A DNA stretch of 35,157 nucleotides from Arthrobacter sp. SDTb3-6. GTDB lineage: Bacteria > Actinomycetota > Actinomycetes > Actinomycetales > Micrococcaceae. Under the pieces are notes generated by a model. The model made no database searches. It was not told where the DNA came from and was given only the letters and a program-made list of their open reading frames with translations. Both the position numbers and the translations under genes were made by a program. Of this stretch, positions 24,924 through 34,086 are shown piece by piece. Numbering within the stretch: the first letter of the stretch is position 1; every line of letters begins with the position of its first letter. The stretch lies in the NCBI RefSeq assembly GCF_013376095.1, contig NZ_JAAMFN010000039.1:1-35157 (forward strand), written 5' to 3'.

Positions 24924-26117
24924 ATGCGGGAACGCCCACTGGAGGGCATCTTGGTGGCCGATTTCTCCCGCGTTCTGGCGGGCCCCCTTGCCACCATGAC
25001 GTTGGCAGACCTGGGTGCGCGGGTCATCAAGGTCGAGCGCCCTGGAAGTGGCGACGACACCCGACACTGGGGACCGCCCTATTCCGAAACAGGAACCACC
25101 TACTTTGATTCGGTCAACCGAAACAAGGAATCCCTTTGTCTGGATCTCACCGATCCCCACGGCCGCAAGCTGGCCTTGGAACTGGCGGATCGGGCAGATG
25201 TTGTGGTGGAAAATTTCAAGCCCGGCGGCATGGACAAGCTGGGGCTCGGATACCCGGAATTGTCGGCCAGCAACCCCGGCCTGGTCTACGCATCGATCTC
25301 CGGCTTCGGTGACCGCAAAGGGGCTGAGCTGCCCGGCTACGACTTTATTGTCCAGGCCCTCGGGGGCCTTATGAGCATTACCGGAGAGCCAGAGCATGAT
25401 CCCACCAAGGTGGGCGTTGCCGTGGTCGACGTACTCACGGCCAAGGACACAACCATTGGCATCTTGGCAGCCCTGACCGCCCGGCAGCACAGCGGCCTCG
25501 GCGCACACCTGAAAATGAACCTGCTCTCCAGCTTGCAAGGCAGCCTGGCCAATCAGGTGCAGGCGTTCCTGGGTTCAGGGGCGGTACCAGTCCGGATGGG
25601 CAACGAGCATCCATCCATCGTTCCCTACCAGCTTCTGGAAGCAGGCGACGGCCCACTCGCCGTCGCGTGCGGAAACGATTCCCAGTTCGTGAAACTATGC
25701 AGCGTGCTGGGCAGCCCGGAACTCACAGCCGATCCGCGTTTTGCCACCAACGCCGCCCGGGTGGCGCACCGCACTGAACTGATCCCGCTCCTGGAGAGTG
25801 CTCTGGCCGTTGCACCGGCGGCGCACTGGCAATTGCAATTGTCGGCCGCCGGGGTTCCCTCCGGAAAAGTGGGCGGCATTGACGACGGCCTGGCCTACGC
25901 CGAGGAACTGGATCTGAACCCCACCATCGACGTGCTGGACCCGGCCGGAGCGGTCGCGGGCCGGCAAGTGCGCCACCCGATCACCTGGGAACCGGAGTTT
26001 AGCGTCCGACGCGACGCGCCGCCCCAGCTGGGGCAAGACAGCGAAGCCATCATCTCCTGGCTGAGCAAACCCAACCACCCCTCACCCATAAGCCAGAAGG
26101 CAGGACCAGCACAATGA
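24924..26117 (+). CDS. Class III CoA-transferase (CaiB/BaiF family; glutarate/succinate-type)
   Basis: 397 residues of the formyl-CoA transferase family. Hallmarks are LEGILVADFSRVLAGPLATMTLADLGARVIKVE at the N-terminus (in pieces MRERPLEGILVADFSRVLAG), RNKESLCLDL, VVVENFKPGGMDKLGL, and the catalytic aspartate D169 in VAVVDVLTA. Beside a glutaryl-CoA dehydrogenase gene it most likely loads CoA onto glutarate, as the mammalian succinate-hydroxymethylglutarate CoA-transferase (SUGCT) does; this specificity is inferred from context and resemblance. GAAGGAG precedes the ATG at 24924; an open frame from 24741 has no ribosome site. Its stop overlaps the next start (ATGA). Confidence 0.88.
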   Translation: MRERPLEGILVADFSRVLAGPLATMTLADLGARVIKVERPGSGDDTRHWGPPYSETGTTYFDSVNRNKESLCLDLTDPHGRKLALELADRADVVVENFKPGGMDKLGLGYPELSASNPGLVYASISGFGDRKGAELPGYDFIVQALGGLMSITGEPEHDPTKVGVAVVDVLTAKDTTIGILAALTARQHSGLGAHLKMNLLSSLQGSLANQVQAFLGSGAVPVRMGNEHPSIVPYQLLEAGDGPLAVACGNDSQFVKLCSVLGSPELTADPRFATNAARVAHRTELIPLLESALAVAPAAHWQLQLSAAGVPSGKVGGIDDGLAYAEELDLNPTIDVLDPAGAVAGRQVRHPITWEPEFSVRRDAPPQLGQDSEAIISWLSKPNHPSPISQKAGPAQ

Positions 26118-27298
26118 AAACCCAGGACCCGAGTGTGACCCTTGACCCGGCAGATCTGATCGACTTCGACTCCCTGCTGAGCCCTGAAGAGCTCAGCCTT
26201 CGCAGCACCGTGCGGGAGTTTGTCCAGCGCGAAATCAAGCCCAACATTGCCAAGTGGTACGAATGCGCCGAGTTCCCCTTGAAATTAGTGCCAGAACTGG
26301 CCAAGCTGGGGCTGCTTGGAATGCATCTGCACGGCTACGGTTGCGCCGGACGTTCGGCCGTTGACTACGGCATTGCCGGTGCGGAACTGGAAGCCGGTGA
26401 TTCCGGCCTGCGCACCTTCGTGTCGGTGCAAGGCTCCCTGGCCATGTCCGCCATTCACAAGCACGGCTCGGAGGAGCAAAAGCAGGAATGGCTGCCGCAG
26501 ATGGCCGCCGGCACGGCCATCGGCTGCTTCGGCCTCACCGAAGCCACCGCCGGCTCGGACCCCTCCAGCATGAAAACCTTCGCCCGCAGGGACGGGGACG
26601 ACTGGGTGATCAACGGCTCCAAACGCTGGATCGGCCTGGCCAACGTGGCCGCAGTCGCAATCATCTGGGCACAGACGGAGGACGGCGTCCGAGGCTTCGT
26701 CGTCCCCACCAACAGCCCCGGCTTTGTGGCCACGGTGATTGAGCCAAAGCTCTCCATGCGCGCCTCCATCCAGTGCGAAATAGAGCTCACCGACGTCCGG
26801 CTGCCAGCCTCCGCCGTGTTTTCCGACGTCGTGGGGTTGCGGGGTCCGTTCTCCTGCCTGAACGAGGCCCGCTACGGCATCATCTGGGGTGCCATGGGCG
26901 CTGCGCGAGACGCCTTCGAAGACGCACTGGCCTATGCACAGCAGCGCCTGCAGTTCGGCAAGCCCCTGGCCGGATACCAACTCACGCAACAAAAACTGGT
27001 GGACATGGCGCTGGAAATCAACAAGGGATTCCTCCTGGCGCTGCATTTGGGTCGCCTCAAGGACAAGGGCGCCCTGCAACCACACCAGATCAGCGTTGGC
27101 AAACTCAACAATTGTCGCGAAGCCATCGCCATCTGCCGCGAGGCCAGGACCATTCTGGGCGGCAACGGAATCACCTTGGACTACTCCCCGCTCCGCCATG
27201 CCAACAACCTGGAATCAGTGCGTACCTACGAGGGCACCGATGAGGTCCACACGCTGATCCTGGGCAACAAACTCACCGGCGTTCCGGCGTTCCGCTGA
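26114..27298 (+). CDS. gcdH: Glutaryl-CoA dehydrogenase
   Basis: 394 residues, acyl-CoA dehydrogenase fold. Strong match by eye to glutaryl-CoA dehydrogenases: DSGLRTFVSVQGSLAMSAIH, GCFGLTEATAGSDPSSM, GPFSCLNEARYGIIWGAMGAAR and ILGGNGI near the C-terminus. R100, in the position of human Arg94 that binds the distal carboxylate, and catalytic base E373 in TYEGTDEVH are both present. It oxidises and decarboxylates glutaryl-CoA to crotonyl-CoA with FAD, passing electrons to ETF. Translationally coupled to the CoA-transferase (ATGA overlap). This makes the plus-strand operon a glutarate-to-acetoacetyl-CoA route, lacking only an enoyl-CoA hydratase. Confidence 0.93.
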   Translation: MKTQDPSVTLDPADLIDFDSLLSPEELSLRSTVREFVQREIKPNIAKWYECAEFPLKLVPELAKLGLLGMHLHGYGCAGRSAVDYGIAGAELEAGDSGLRTFVSVQGSLAMSAIHKHGSEEQKQEWLPQMAAGTAIGCFGLTEATAGSDPSSMKTFARRDGDDWVINGSKRWIGLANVAAVAIIWAQTEDGVRGFVVPTNSPGFVATVIEPKLSMRASIQCEIELTDVRLPASAVFSDVVGLRGPFSCLNEARYGIIWGAMGAARDAFEDALAYAQQRLQFGKPLAGYQLTQQKLVDMALEINKGFLLALHLGRLKDKGALQPHQISVGKLNNCREAIAICREARTILGGNGITLDYSPLRHANNLESVRTYEGTDEVHTLILGNKLTGVPAFR

Positions 27299-27320
27299 TC
27301 TCGACGCAAGGAAAAAAACC

Positions 27321-28838
27321 ATGAAAGCAGCACCCGCACACACTCTGGAGATGCCAGCCACGGCCGAGCTCCGGCACTTCATCGCCGGCCAGTGGCGCCT
27401 AGGCACCGGCGCGCCCATCTCCTCCCTCAACCCGGCGCGGCCCGGGGAGGTCGTGGCCGCCGGCACCCAGGCAACCACGAACGACGTCGATGCCGCCATG
27501 ACAGCGGCCCTCGCCGCCGCGCGTGGCTGGGCACGCACCCCGATGCACGAGCGTGGTGAAGTGCTGCTCCGGGCCGCGGCCCACATCGAGACCAACGCCC
27601 AGGCGTGGGGGCTGGAGTTGGCCCGCGAAGAAGGAAAAGCGCTCGAAGAGGGCACCGGGGAAGTCACACGGGCTGCCGCGATCCTGCGCTACTACAGTGC
27701 AGAGGGCGACCGCCTCGCCGGTGAAGTGTTTTCCTCACCCCGGCGCGGCGAGCGAATCATCGTCACCCGCAAGCCGCTTGGCGTGGTGGGCGTGGTGACA
27801 CCGTTCAACTTCCCCATCGCCATCCCCGCCTGGAAAATTGCACCGGCGCTTGTCTACGGCAACACGGTGGTCTGGAAACCGGCGTCGACCGTGCCCCTGC
27901 TGGCCATGCGCCTGGCACAGGCGCTCGATGCGGCAGGCCTGCCCACGGGAGTCCTCAACCTCCTCATTGGGCCTGGCGCGCTGGGCAACCACCTGGTTGA
28001 GCACCCTGGCCTTGACGGGCTGACCTTTACCGGCTCCACCAGGGTTGGCCGGGCACTCAGCGCCAAGGCCGCCGGTTTGGGTGTGCCCATCCAGGCGGAG
28101 ATGGGTGGCAAGAACGCCGCCATCGTCCTGGCCGACGCCGATCTTGAACTGGCCGTTGACCAAGTTCTCCTTGGCGCTTTCCGCTCCTCCGGACAAAAAT
28201 GCACGGCGACCTCGCGACTGATTCTGCAGGATTCGATCGCCGATGCATTCTTGGAGCGGCTCAGCGACCGGCTGGACCAATGGCACATCGGCGACCCCAC
28301 AGATCCTTCAGTCACCATGGGTCCGGTGGTCTCCGACGCCGCCGCCGAAGACATCCGCACCGGTGTGCGGGCCGCCCAGGCACAGGGAGCCCGTTTGGTC
28401 TACGGCGGCGTTGATTCCCCAACACATGCCGGAACGGCGTTGCCTGCGGCGCGGAGTTTCCTGGCACCCACGGTGCTCGAAGTCCCCCGAACCGCAACAA
28501 CCACAGTGAACCCTGCGTGGCGCGAGGAATTCTTTGGCCCGGTCCTGAGTTTCGTCAGGGCCACCACCATGAAGGACGCCTTCGACCTTGCCAACGACAG
28601 CAAATTCGGCCTCTCCTGCGCGTTGTTCACCCAGGATGTCACGGCGGTGCTGGAAGGCATTGACGAGTTGGACGTGGGTATTCTTCACGTGAATTCCGAA
28701 TCTGCGGGCGCGGACCCCCACGTCCCCTTCGGCGGTGCCAAAAAATCCGGTTACGGCCCCAAGGAACAAGGCGGTGCTGCCAAGGAATTCTTCACCCACA
28801 CCACCACCGTGTATCTGCGCGGAGGTGCAACCTCATGA
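27321..28838 (+). CDS. NAD(P)-dependent aldehyde dehydrogenase (semialdehyde dehydrogenase type)
   Basis: 505 residues, ALDH superfamily. N163 in TPFNFP, the FTGSTRVG nucleotide-binding motif at 236-243, E260 in AEMGGKN and the catalytic C294 in SGQKCTATSR are all in place. The C-terminal YGPKEQGGAAKEFFTHTTTVY resembles 2-oxoglutarate-semialdehyde and succinate-semialdehyde dehydrogenase groups. In this operon it would oxidise the aldehyde released by the HpaI-type aldolase or a glutarate semialdehyde to the acid used by the CoA-transferase. Ribosome site AAGGA precedes the start. Its stop overlaps the next ATG (ATGA). Confidence 0.9.
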   Translation: MKAAPAHTLEMPATAELRHFIAGQWRLGTGAPISSLNPARPGEVVAAGTQATTNDVDAAMTAALAAARGWARTPMHERGEVLLRAAAHIETNAQAWGLELAREEGKALEEGTGEVTRAAAILRYYSAEGDRLAGEVFSSPRRGERIIVTRKPLGVVGVVTPFNFPIAIPAWKIAPALVYGNTVVWKPASTVPLLAMRLAQALDAAGLPTGVLNLLIGPGALGNHLVEHPGLDGLTFTGSTRVGRALSAKAAGLGVPIQAEMGGKNAAIVLADADLELAVDQVLLGAFRSSGQKCTATSRLILQDSIADAFLERLSDRLDQWHIGDPTDPSVTMGPVVSDAAAEDIRTGVRAAQAQGARLVYGGVDSPTHAGTALPAARSFLAPTVLEVPRTATTTVNPAWREEFFGPVLSFVRATTMKDAFDLANDSKFGLSCALFTQDVTAVLEGIDELDVGILHVNSESAGADPHVPFGGAKKSGYGPKEQGGAAKEFFTHTTTVYLRGGATS

Positions 28839-29722
28839 GCTCCCCGGACATCGAAGCCATTGAGCGCATCCTGGTGGTGGGCGCCGGCACCATGGGCCGG
28901 CAGATCGCCATGAGTGCCGCCCTGGCCGGCTACACGGCCACCGTTCAGGACATCAACGCCGACATGCTGGCAGCTGCCGGCGCCGACTTAGGCACCTGGG
29001 CCGCGACGCGGGTCGGCAAGGGAAAACTGGACAGTGACGCCGCATCGCAGGCCCTGTCCAGGCTCAGCTACACCACCAACCTGCAGGAAGCTGCGGGCAG
29101 CGCCGACTTTGTCATTGAGGCCGCCACCGAGCGGCTCGATATCAAGAAGGAAATCTTCGCCACCCTGGGCAGCTATACACCTGCGCATGCCGTACTGGCC
29201 TCAAATTCCTCAACCCTGGGCTCTTCCAAGGTGGCAGAGGCGTCGGGCCGGGCCGAACAGGTCTGCAACATGCACTTCTTCAACCCGGCGCTCGTCATGA
29301 AATGTGTTGAGGTGGTGCGCCACGACCTGACCTCCGACGCCACAGTGGCCGTAACACTGGAACTGGCCCGGCGGCTCGGCAAGCAGCCAGTGTTGATCAA
29401 CCATGAGATTCCCGGCTTTGTTGCCAACCGGCTGATGGGCGCAATCCAGCGCGAAGCCTTGGCGCTGGCCGACGCCGGGGCCGCCACCATCGAGGACATC
29501 GACACCACGGCCCGCACCGCGCTGGGCCACCCCATGGGCCCGTTCGAACTCATGGATCTGGTGGGCCTGGACGTCATCACCTTCATCGCCGAGGCCACCT
29601 ACGCCGAAACATCCGACCCCGCAGACGCGCCCCATCCCCGGGTCCAGGCCCTTGAGGCTACCGGCAGGTTGGGGCGCAAAAGCGGTTCAGGATTCTACGA
29701 CTACGGCCAAGGAGGGCACTAA
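28835..29722 (+). CDS. 3-hydroxyacyl-CoA (3-hydroxybutyryl-CoA) dehydrogenase
   Basis: 295 residues. N-terminal Rossmann motif GAGTMGRQ at 16-23, catalytic H147 in CNMHFFNPALVMKCVEVV with E159, and S124 in ASNSSTL match short 3-hydroxybutyryl-CoA dehydrogenases (PaaH/Hbd type). It oxidises (S)-3-hydroxyacyl-CoA with NAD, giving acetoacetyl-CoA if the substrate comes from glutaryl-CoA. Last intact gene of the plus-strand operon; its end carries AAGGAGGG, a ribosome site for a following gene that is truncated. The C-terminal domain (about 185-295) is complete (PMGPFELMDLVGLDV, KSGSGFYDY). Confidence 0.92.
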   Translation: MSSPDIEAIERILVVGAGTMGRQIAMSAALAGYTATVQDINADMLAAAGADLGTWAATRVGKGKLDSDAASQALSRLSYTTNLQEAAGSADFVIEAATERLDIKKEIFATLGSYTPAHAVLASNSSTLGSSKVAEASGRAEQVCNMHFFNPALVMKCVEVVRHDLTSDATVAVTLELARRLGKQPVLINHEIPGFVANRLMGAIQREALALADAGAATIEDIDTTARTALGHPMGPFELMDLVGLDVITFIAEATYAETSDPADAPHPRVQALEATGRLGRKSGSGFYDYGQGGH

Positions 29723-29723
29723 C

Positions 29724-29819
29724 GTGGCACAACACCAAGCGGGTGGAACCACCACCCCGGGAAAGCCCCTTACAAACACTGGATACCCACAGAAACTTGC
29801 AGAATCCGGACCAGTTTGA
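29724..29819 (+). pseudogene. Truncated start of a further operon gene
   Basis: A GTG at 29724, well spaced from AAGGAGGG inside the previous gene's end, opens a 31-codon frame (MAQHQAGGTTTPGK...) that stops at 29819. It is too short to assign. The break falls within a 48-bp repeat (29766-29813), so the original gene was probably cut by an insertion or deletion there. It could instead be a genuine small peptide, but nothing supports that. Confidence 0.4.
29766..29813 (+). repeat. Degenerate 48-bp direct repeat, copy A
   Basis: Begins CCCCTTACAA and ends GAATCCGGACCA. The copy at 34682-34729 begins with the same ten bases and ends GAATCCGGGCCA, with roughly three quarters identity between by eye. 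The preceding bases (GGTGGAACCACC) also loosely echo the tRNA TpsiC-arm complement seen next to copy B. Confidence 0.5.
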
Positions 29820-30153
29820 CGCCGCCCCGGCCATTCCGGCGGAAAATGTTTGGCGCTGTCGACACGGGCCCAACCGGCTGATCTTCAGGGAGTCTGGTCC
29901 CGCCAGAGCGGGACACCCGGTCCGATGACGGTTCCCATCCATAATGAAACCGCCCGACGACGTCACGGCACGACCCCAAGAATTCAGTGTCGCCAACGTG
30001 TACCTCAGGCAATGGGAGCACCGGTTTGGCGGTCATTTCGTGCCAGCCCGCCATCCACCACATTGACGTCACCTCAGAAGCGAAAGGCCCAGAGCGCCCC
30101 CTGCCCACACCTGCCGTTGAAATGGCCCGACAGGCCGCCCTTGACCGGCCTGG
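29820..30153. other. 334 bp without a supportable gene
   Basis: A perfect hairpin GTCCCGC-CAGA-GCGGGAC lies at 29897-29914 without a T-tail. A minus-strand open frame (start near 30108) has no ribosome site or recognisable product. The stretch separates the convergent CoA operon and the carboxylesterase gene. Confidence 0.4.
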
Positions 30154-31713
30154 TCAACTGACGAGTTCCTCCGACCAGGCCTGCCAAACGGGCCCGATCC
30201 GCATGCCCCGGCCCAGCCCGTCGTCGGGCGCCCACAGTGGAATGCCGTCATGGTTCGGGTTCCCGCTCAGGGCAAACGATGCCCATGCCAGGGCCATGTT
30301 GCGGGAGGTGTGATGCCGCGACGGCAACTCTCCGGCATAAACCGACCGGTCCACGTTATTGAACACGAAGGGCAGGTCCAGGCTGTGGGTGGTCCCGAGC
30401 AGACCGTCGAGAATGTCGGTGGTATGGGCAAATTCGTACAGGTACACCGGAGCGGACTGCTCTGATTTCGCCTCCACCATGGCTGTCGCAGCAGCCTTGA
30501 AGGTAAACGCATTGACGACCCGTGCGTATCTCAAGCGGACAGGCTCGTCGGCGAAATCGCCATTGAACGTCTCCATCATCGCAACACCCGCGTCGCCAAA
30601 GTTCGCTGCCGCAAGCGAACGGGCCTGCTCGGCACCCAGTGTGGGGAAACTGGCACTGCCCGCCATCAGCAGCGACGGATCATGGGAGGCATAGCCAATC
30701 ATCATCGGGATTTTGTCCACCATCGCGGGCGCGTCCTTGCCGAACGGATGGCGTACAACCACGGTCCCATCCAGGACCGGCCCCCAACCGGTGGACATGG
30801 CGGGGGCCGCCGGGTTCATGCCGAAGGCGGCCCCCAGCGCGGGCGAGAGCTTTCGTTGGACGTCAAGGAGGGCCCGCAGCGGCAGCTCGCGCATGGCCTC
30901 GGGATTGTTGGCGTCCACGCCGGCGGCCGCCAAGGCCTTCAGTGCCAGCTGGCGGGCTTCTGCAGGTTCGGTCACCGTCAGCATGGGACCACTCATGTTG
31001 ATGGCCTTGTGGAACAGGCCGCGTGCCGAGGGCATGGCCATGAGCACGTTGACCTTCCCGCCGCCGCCGGACTGTCCGAAGATGGTCACGTTGCCGGGAT
31101 CGCCGCCAAAGCCGGCAATGTTGTCCCGCACCCATTCCAGCGCGGCGACCAGGTCTAGGACTCCAGCGTTGGACGCGCTGGCAAAGTCCGGCCCGACCAG
31201 CTGGTCCAGCGGCAGGAACCCGGTCAACCCAAGCCGGGCGTTGACGGTCACAACGACGACGTCGCCCAGGGCCGCCAACTCGTCTCCATTGTAGAGACCG
31301 GAGCCGGCAGAGCCGTGGACGAACCCCCCGCCGTGGAACCACACCATCACAGGGCGCCGGCCGCCGTCGTCCGACGCCGGGGTCCACACATTGAGGTTCA
31401 GGCAGTCTTCACTCATCCTGGCACCGTCCAGGGGGTGGCCGCCCTTCACGTACATCAGGTTATGGACGGCCTGTGCGCTACCCTCCGATCCGAGCCGGGT
31501 GTCCACCTGCGGCGGTGCGTCACCGAAGTGCAGGGCCTCCCGGGCCCCACTCCAAGGTTCCGGCCGGGCTGGCGGGGTGAACCGGGCCCGGCCCGACGTG
31601 GGTGCCCCGTAGGGGATTCCCAGGAAGGATTCGATGCCGCGGAAGCGAATGCCGCGCAACGCGCCATACGTGGTTGCTGCCTCAACAAAGGCATTCCCCC
31701 GTGGCCCCGTCAT
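30154..31713 (-). CDS. Type-B carboxylesterase
   Basis: 519 residues, carboxylesterase/cholinesterase family. Oxyanion HGGG at 127-130, nucleophile S215 in FGQSGGGGKVN, and H443 in GTTHSLDLPFVF are present; SEDCLNLNVWTP at 101-112 is a family signature. The acidic triad member is probably around residue 330. There is no clear signal peptide, so it is likely cytoplasmic. Relatives in Arthrobacter hydrolyse phenylcarbamate herbicides and aromatic esters, so it may release the phenol that enters the pathway; this is only a possibility. Its ATG overlaps the stop of the transporter gene upstream (ATGA), so it was co-translated with it. Confidence 0.9.
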   Translation of the reverse strand: MTGPRGNAFVEAATTYGALRGIRFRGIESFLGIPYGAPTSGRARFTPPARPEPWSGAREALHFGDAPPQVDTRLGSEGSAQAVHNLMYVKGGHPLDGARMSEDCLNLNVWTPASDDGGRRPVMVWFHGGGFVHGSAGSGLYNGDELAALGDVVVVTVNARLGLTGFLPLDQLVGPDFASASNAGVLDLVAALEWVRDNIAGFGGDPGNVTIFGQSGGGGKVNVLMAMPSARGLFHKAINMSGPMLTVTEPAEARQLALKALAAAGVDANNPEAMRELPLRALLDVQRKLSPALGAAFGMNPAAPAMSTGWGPVLDGTVVVRHPFGKDAPAMVDKIPMMIGYASHDPSLLMAGSASFPTLGAEQARSLAAANFGDAGVAMMETFNGDFADEPVRLRYARVVNAFTFKAAATAMVEAKSEQSAPVYLYEFAHTTDILDGLLGTTHSLDLPFVFNNVDRSVYAGELPSRHHTSRNMALAWASFALSGNPNHDGIPLWAPDDGLGRGMRIGPVWQAWSEELVS

Positions 31714-33123
31714 GCCCGGGCACCTTCGTCGATGACAGCCAGCTCAACGCCCATGGTTTCGCGGCTGCTCCATGCCGATGCGGCGGCGATAAACATGCAC
31801 ACCGCGGCGAAGACAGCGACCGGGACCCAGCCTGTCGTGCCCTCCCCCTGGATGGCGCGCTCAATCGCGGGCGCAAAACCTGCAATCAGGAATCCCAGCT
31901 GGGTCCCAATGGCGACACCGGTGTAACGGACGTTGGTCGGGAACATCTCTGTATACATGGAGGCGCCGACACCGTTCGCTGCCGAGGCAACAACACCGAA
32001 TACACACGAAGCAACAACGATCAGAAGAAAATTGCCGCTTCCTACAATGATGAACAGCGGGACCCACAGAAGGCCTGTAACCACCATCGAGCCGGCAAAA
32101 ACGGGCCGGCGCCCAATCCTGTCGGAGAGCACAGCCCACAAGGGCAGGGCAACGAGTCCCACGACGCCGGACACCACGGAGGCGACGAGCATCTGGATCG
32201 CCGGAACCTTCACGGTGCCGGTGGCGTAACCCAGGATGAAGACACCCATCGTGCTGCCACTGACCGCAAGCAGGCTGCATCCGATCACCCGAAGCACGGC
32301 AGGCCAGTGGCCGCGAAGGACGGCAGCCACAGGGACTTTGGCGTCCTGGTTGGTCTTCTTGGTTTCAAGGAAGGCATCTGTCTCATGCACGCCATTGCGA
32401 ATGAACATGGCACCAGCATCAGAGGCCCTGCCACCAGGAACGGGATCCGCCAACCCCACGCCAACATGGCATCCTGCGGCATGCCGGCGATCACGATGAA
32501 CGCCATGGAAGCCAACAGCGTGCCCAAGCTGGTCCCCTGCATCGTCCAGCTCGTATACAGGCCGCGTTTGCCCGCGGGCGCATGCTCGAGAGACAACGAG
32601 TTCGACCCCGCCTGCTCTCCCCCGGCGGACAGCCCCTGCAGAAGCCGGAGCCCAACAAGAATGGCCGGTGCAGCGAATCCGATCGAGGCGTATCCGGGGA
32701 TCAGGCCCACCAGGAACGTGGCAACGCCCATCAGGTTCAGCGTCCACATGAGTGTGCGCTTACGGCCAAACTTATCCCCCAGGCTGCCAAAGATCAGGGC
32801 CCCAGCGGCCGGGCCACATAGGCGACGCCAAAAGTCGCGAAAGAGGCAAGCAACGCCCCGCTCGTGCCAAGCGGGGAGAAAAACACCTTATTGAAAACCA
32901 GGGCCGACGCAGTGGCAAACAGGGTGAAATCAAAATACTCAACGGTGCTGCCAAACATCGCACTCATGGCAGCCCGCTTGGCCATGCCGGCGGACTTGGT
33001 GTGCGGACGCCCCCGACCGCTCCCGCCGCTGGTGACTATGCCCGCCCGTACGCTTCCTGTGTCATCAGTTTCCCTTTCGAAACGCTGATCATAATGGCAA
33101 GCGATTGCCAAAATGTTGTCCAA
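31710..33123 (-). pseudogene. MHS-family MFS transporter, broken by two single-base frameshifts
   Basis: The protein reads in three frames. The N-terminal part (FGSTVEYFDFTLFATASALVF, then YVARPLG) runs to about 32803 where one base appears missing in GGGCCCC. It continues as ALIFGSLGDKFGRKRTLMW and ends in helices 3-6 near 32410, where a second base is missing around CATGGCACC. It resumes at MFIRNGVHETDAFLETKK to the stop at 31710, with motif WAVLSDRIGRRP. Joined, it is a normal-length metabolite:proton symporter (MHS family, ShiA/KgtP/aromatic acid type). The exact start is unclear; MTQEAYG near 33065 has a good ribosome site but a stop follows, so a third change is possible. Sequencing error at homopolymers is an alternative explanation. 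Confidence 0.8.
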
Positions 33124-33192
33124 ATCACCATCCCACCCGGGAGCCAGCAGCGTCCAATATCGTTTTCACCAATTAACGATAAGAAATTCTTA

Positions 33193-34086
33193 TTATTCGA
33201 GATTGAACGACGCTTCGGCGATGATGCCAAGCACCTTTAACTGGGCTGCGAACGGTTGCGCCGTCCGCCATGCGACCATGGTGCGCAGGCTGCGCCGGAC
33301 ATCAGACAACGGAACATAAACGACTCCACTGTGTGCCTCACGCGCCATGCGAGTCGGTGCGACCGCGACTCCGACACCGGCCGCCACGAGTGCAAGCATG
33401 GTCATCGTGTCCGGGGCATCATGAATCCGTTGCGGCCGGAACCCTGCATCCAAACACGCCTCCAACGCCTCATCGCGCAACCGCAATCCGGCCGCCACGG
33501 ACGTCAGGACGAACGGTTCCCCCGCCAGCTCCGCCAACGCTGTCTCTCCGGCGGATGACAGCGGATGATCGGTCGCCACCAGCAACCCCATCGGGTCATC
33601 CCCGAGCACCGTCGAGTCGATGCCCGGCAGCAGGCGCTGCTCGGCGGTGAAACCAATGTCGAGTTTCCCCGCGGCCAAAAAATCTATCACTTCAGAGGAG
33701 GTATGCGAGGCCGTAATCGCCAGCTCGATGGCCGGGAACCCTTGGCGCACAGTACGGGCCAGCAAAGAGACCGTTTCGACGGACAAGGCACCGGCAAATC
33801 CCAAGCGAACCACCCCGCTGTCCTCACTATGGGCGTTGCGTGCCATGCGGACGGACTTCGCGACGGACTCCAAGGTGGCGGCACATTCGGGCAGAAACGC
33901 CTCACCCGCCCGGGTCAGGCTAATCGCACGAAAGGACCGGTCCACCAATGGAACACCAAGTTCCCGTTCAAGCTGCTTGATTTGAAAGCTAAGAGCCGGC
34001 TGCGTCACGTGCAGCGCAGCCGCAGCACGCCCATAATTAAGCTCCTGCGCCAAGGCGACGAACGCGCGCATCCAACGTAGTTCCAT
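33193..34086 (-). CDS. LysR-family transcriptional regulator
   Basis: 297 residues. The N-terminal winged helix (MELRWMRAFVALAQELNYGR, then AAALHVTQPALSFQIKQLE) has its recognition helix at about 28-45, followed by the linker and a periplasmic-binding-like effector domain (VVRLGFAGALSVETV; LDIGFTAEQRLLPG; VAAGVGVAVAPT). LysR proteins usually activate nearby genes in response to a pathway compound. It is in the same orientation as, and 70-100 bp upstream of, the transporter and esterase genes, so it is likely co-transcribed with them or autoregulated. I chose the ATG at 34086, with AGGG at a proper distance; a GTG at 34092 is an alternative. Confidence 0.9.
   Translation of the reverse strand: MELRWMRAFVALAQELNYGRAAAALHVTQPALSFQIKQLERELGVPLVDRSFRAISLTRAGEAFLPECAATLESVAKSVRMARNAHSEDSGVVRLGFAGALSVETVSLLARTVRQGFPAIELAITASHTSSEVIDFLAAGKLDIGFTAEQRLLPGIDSTVLGDDPMGLLVATDHPLSSAGETALAELAGEPFVLTSVAAGLRLRDEALEACLDAGFRPQRIHDAPDTMTMLALVAAGVGVAVAPTRMAREAHSGVVYVPLSDVRRSLRTMVAWRTAQPFAAQLKVLGIIAEASFNLE

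Noticed and set aside
29770-30108. Minus-strand frame as a small gene or short-chain dehydrogenase remnant
   Set aside because: A VDGGL-like pattern in one frame is too short to support a family, and there is no ribosome site.
31602-32894. Long plus-strand open frame opposite the transporter
   Set aside because: Low-complexity, Arg/Pro/His-rich translation with no domain; the minus strand carries clear transporter sequence.
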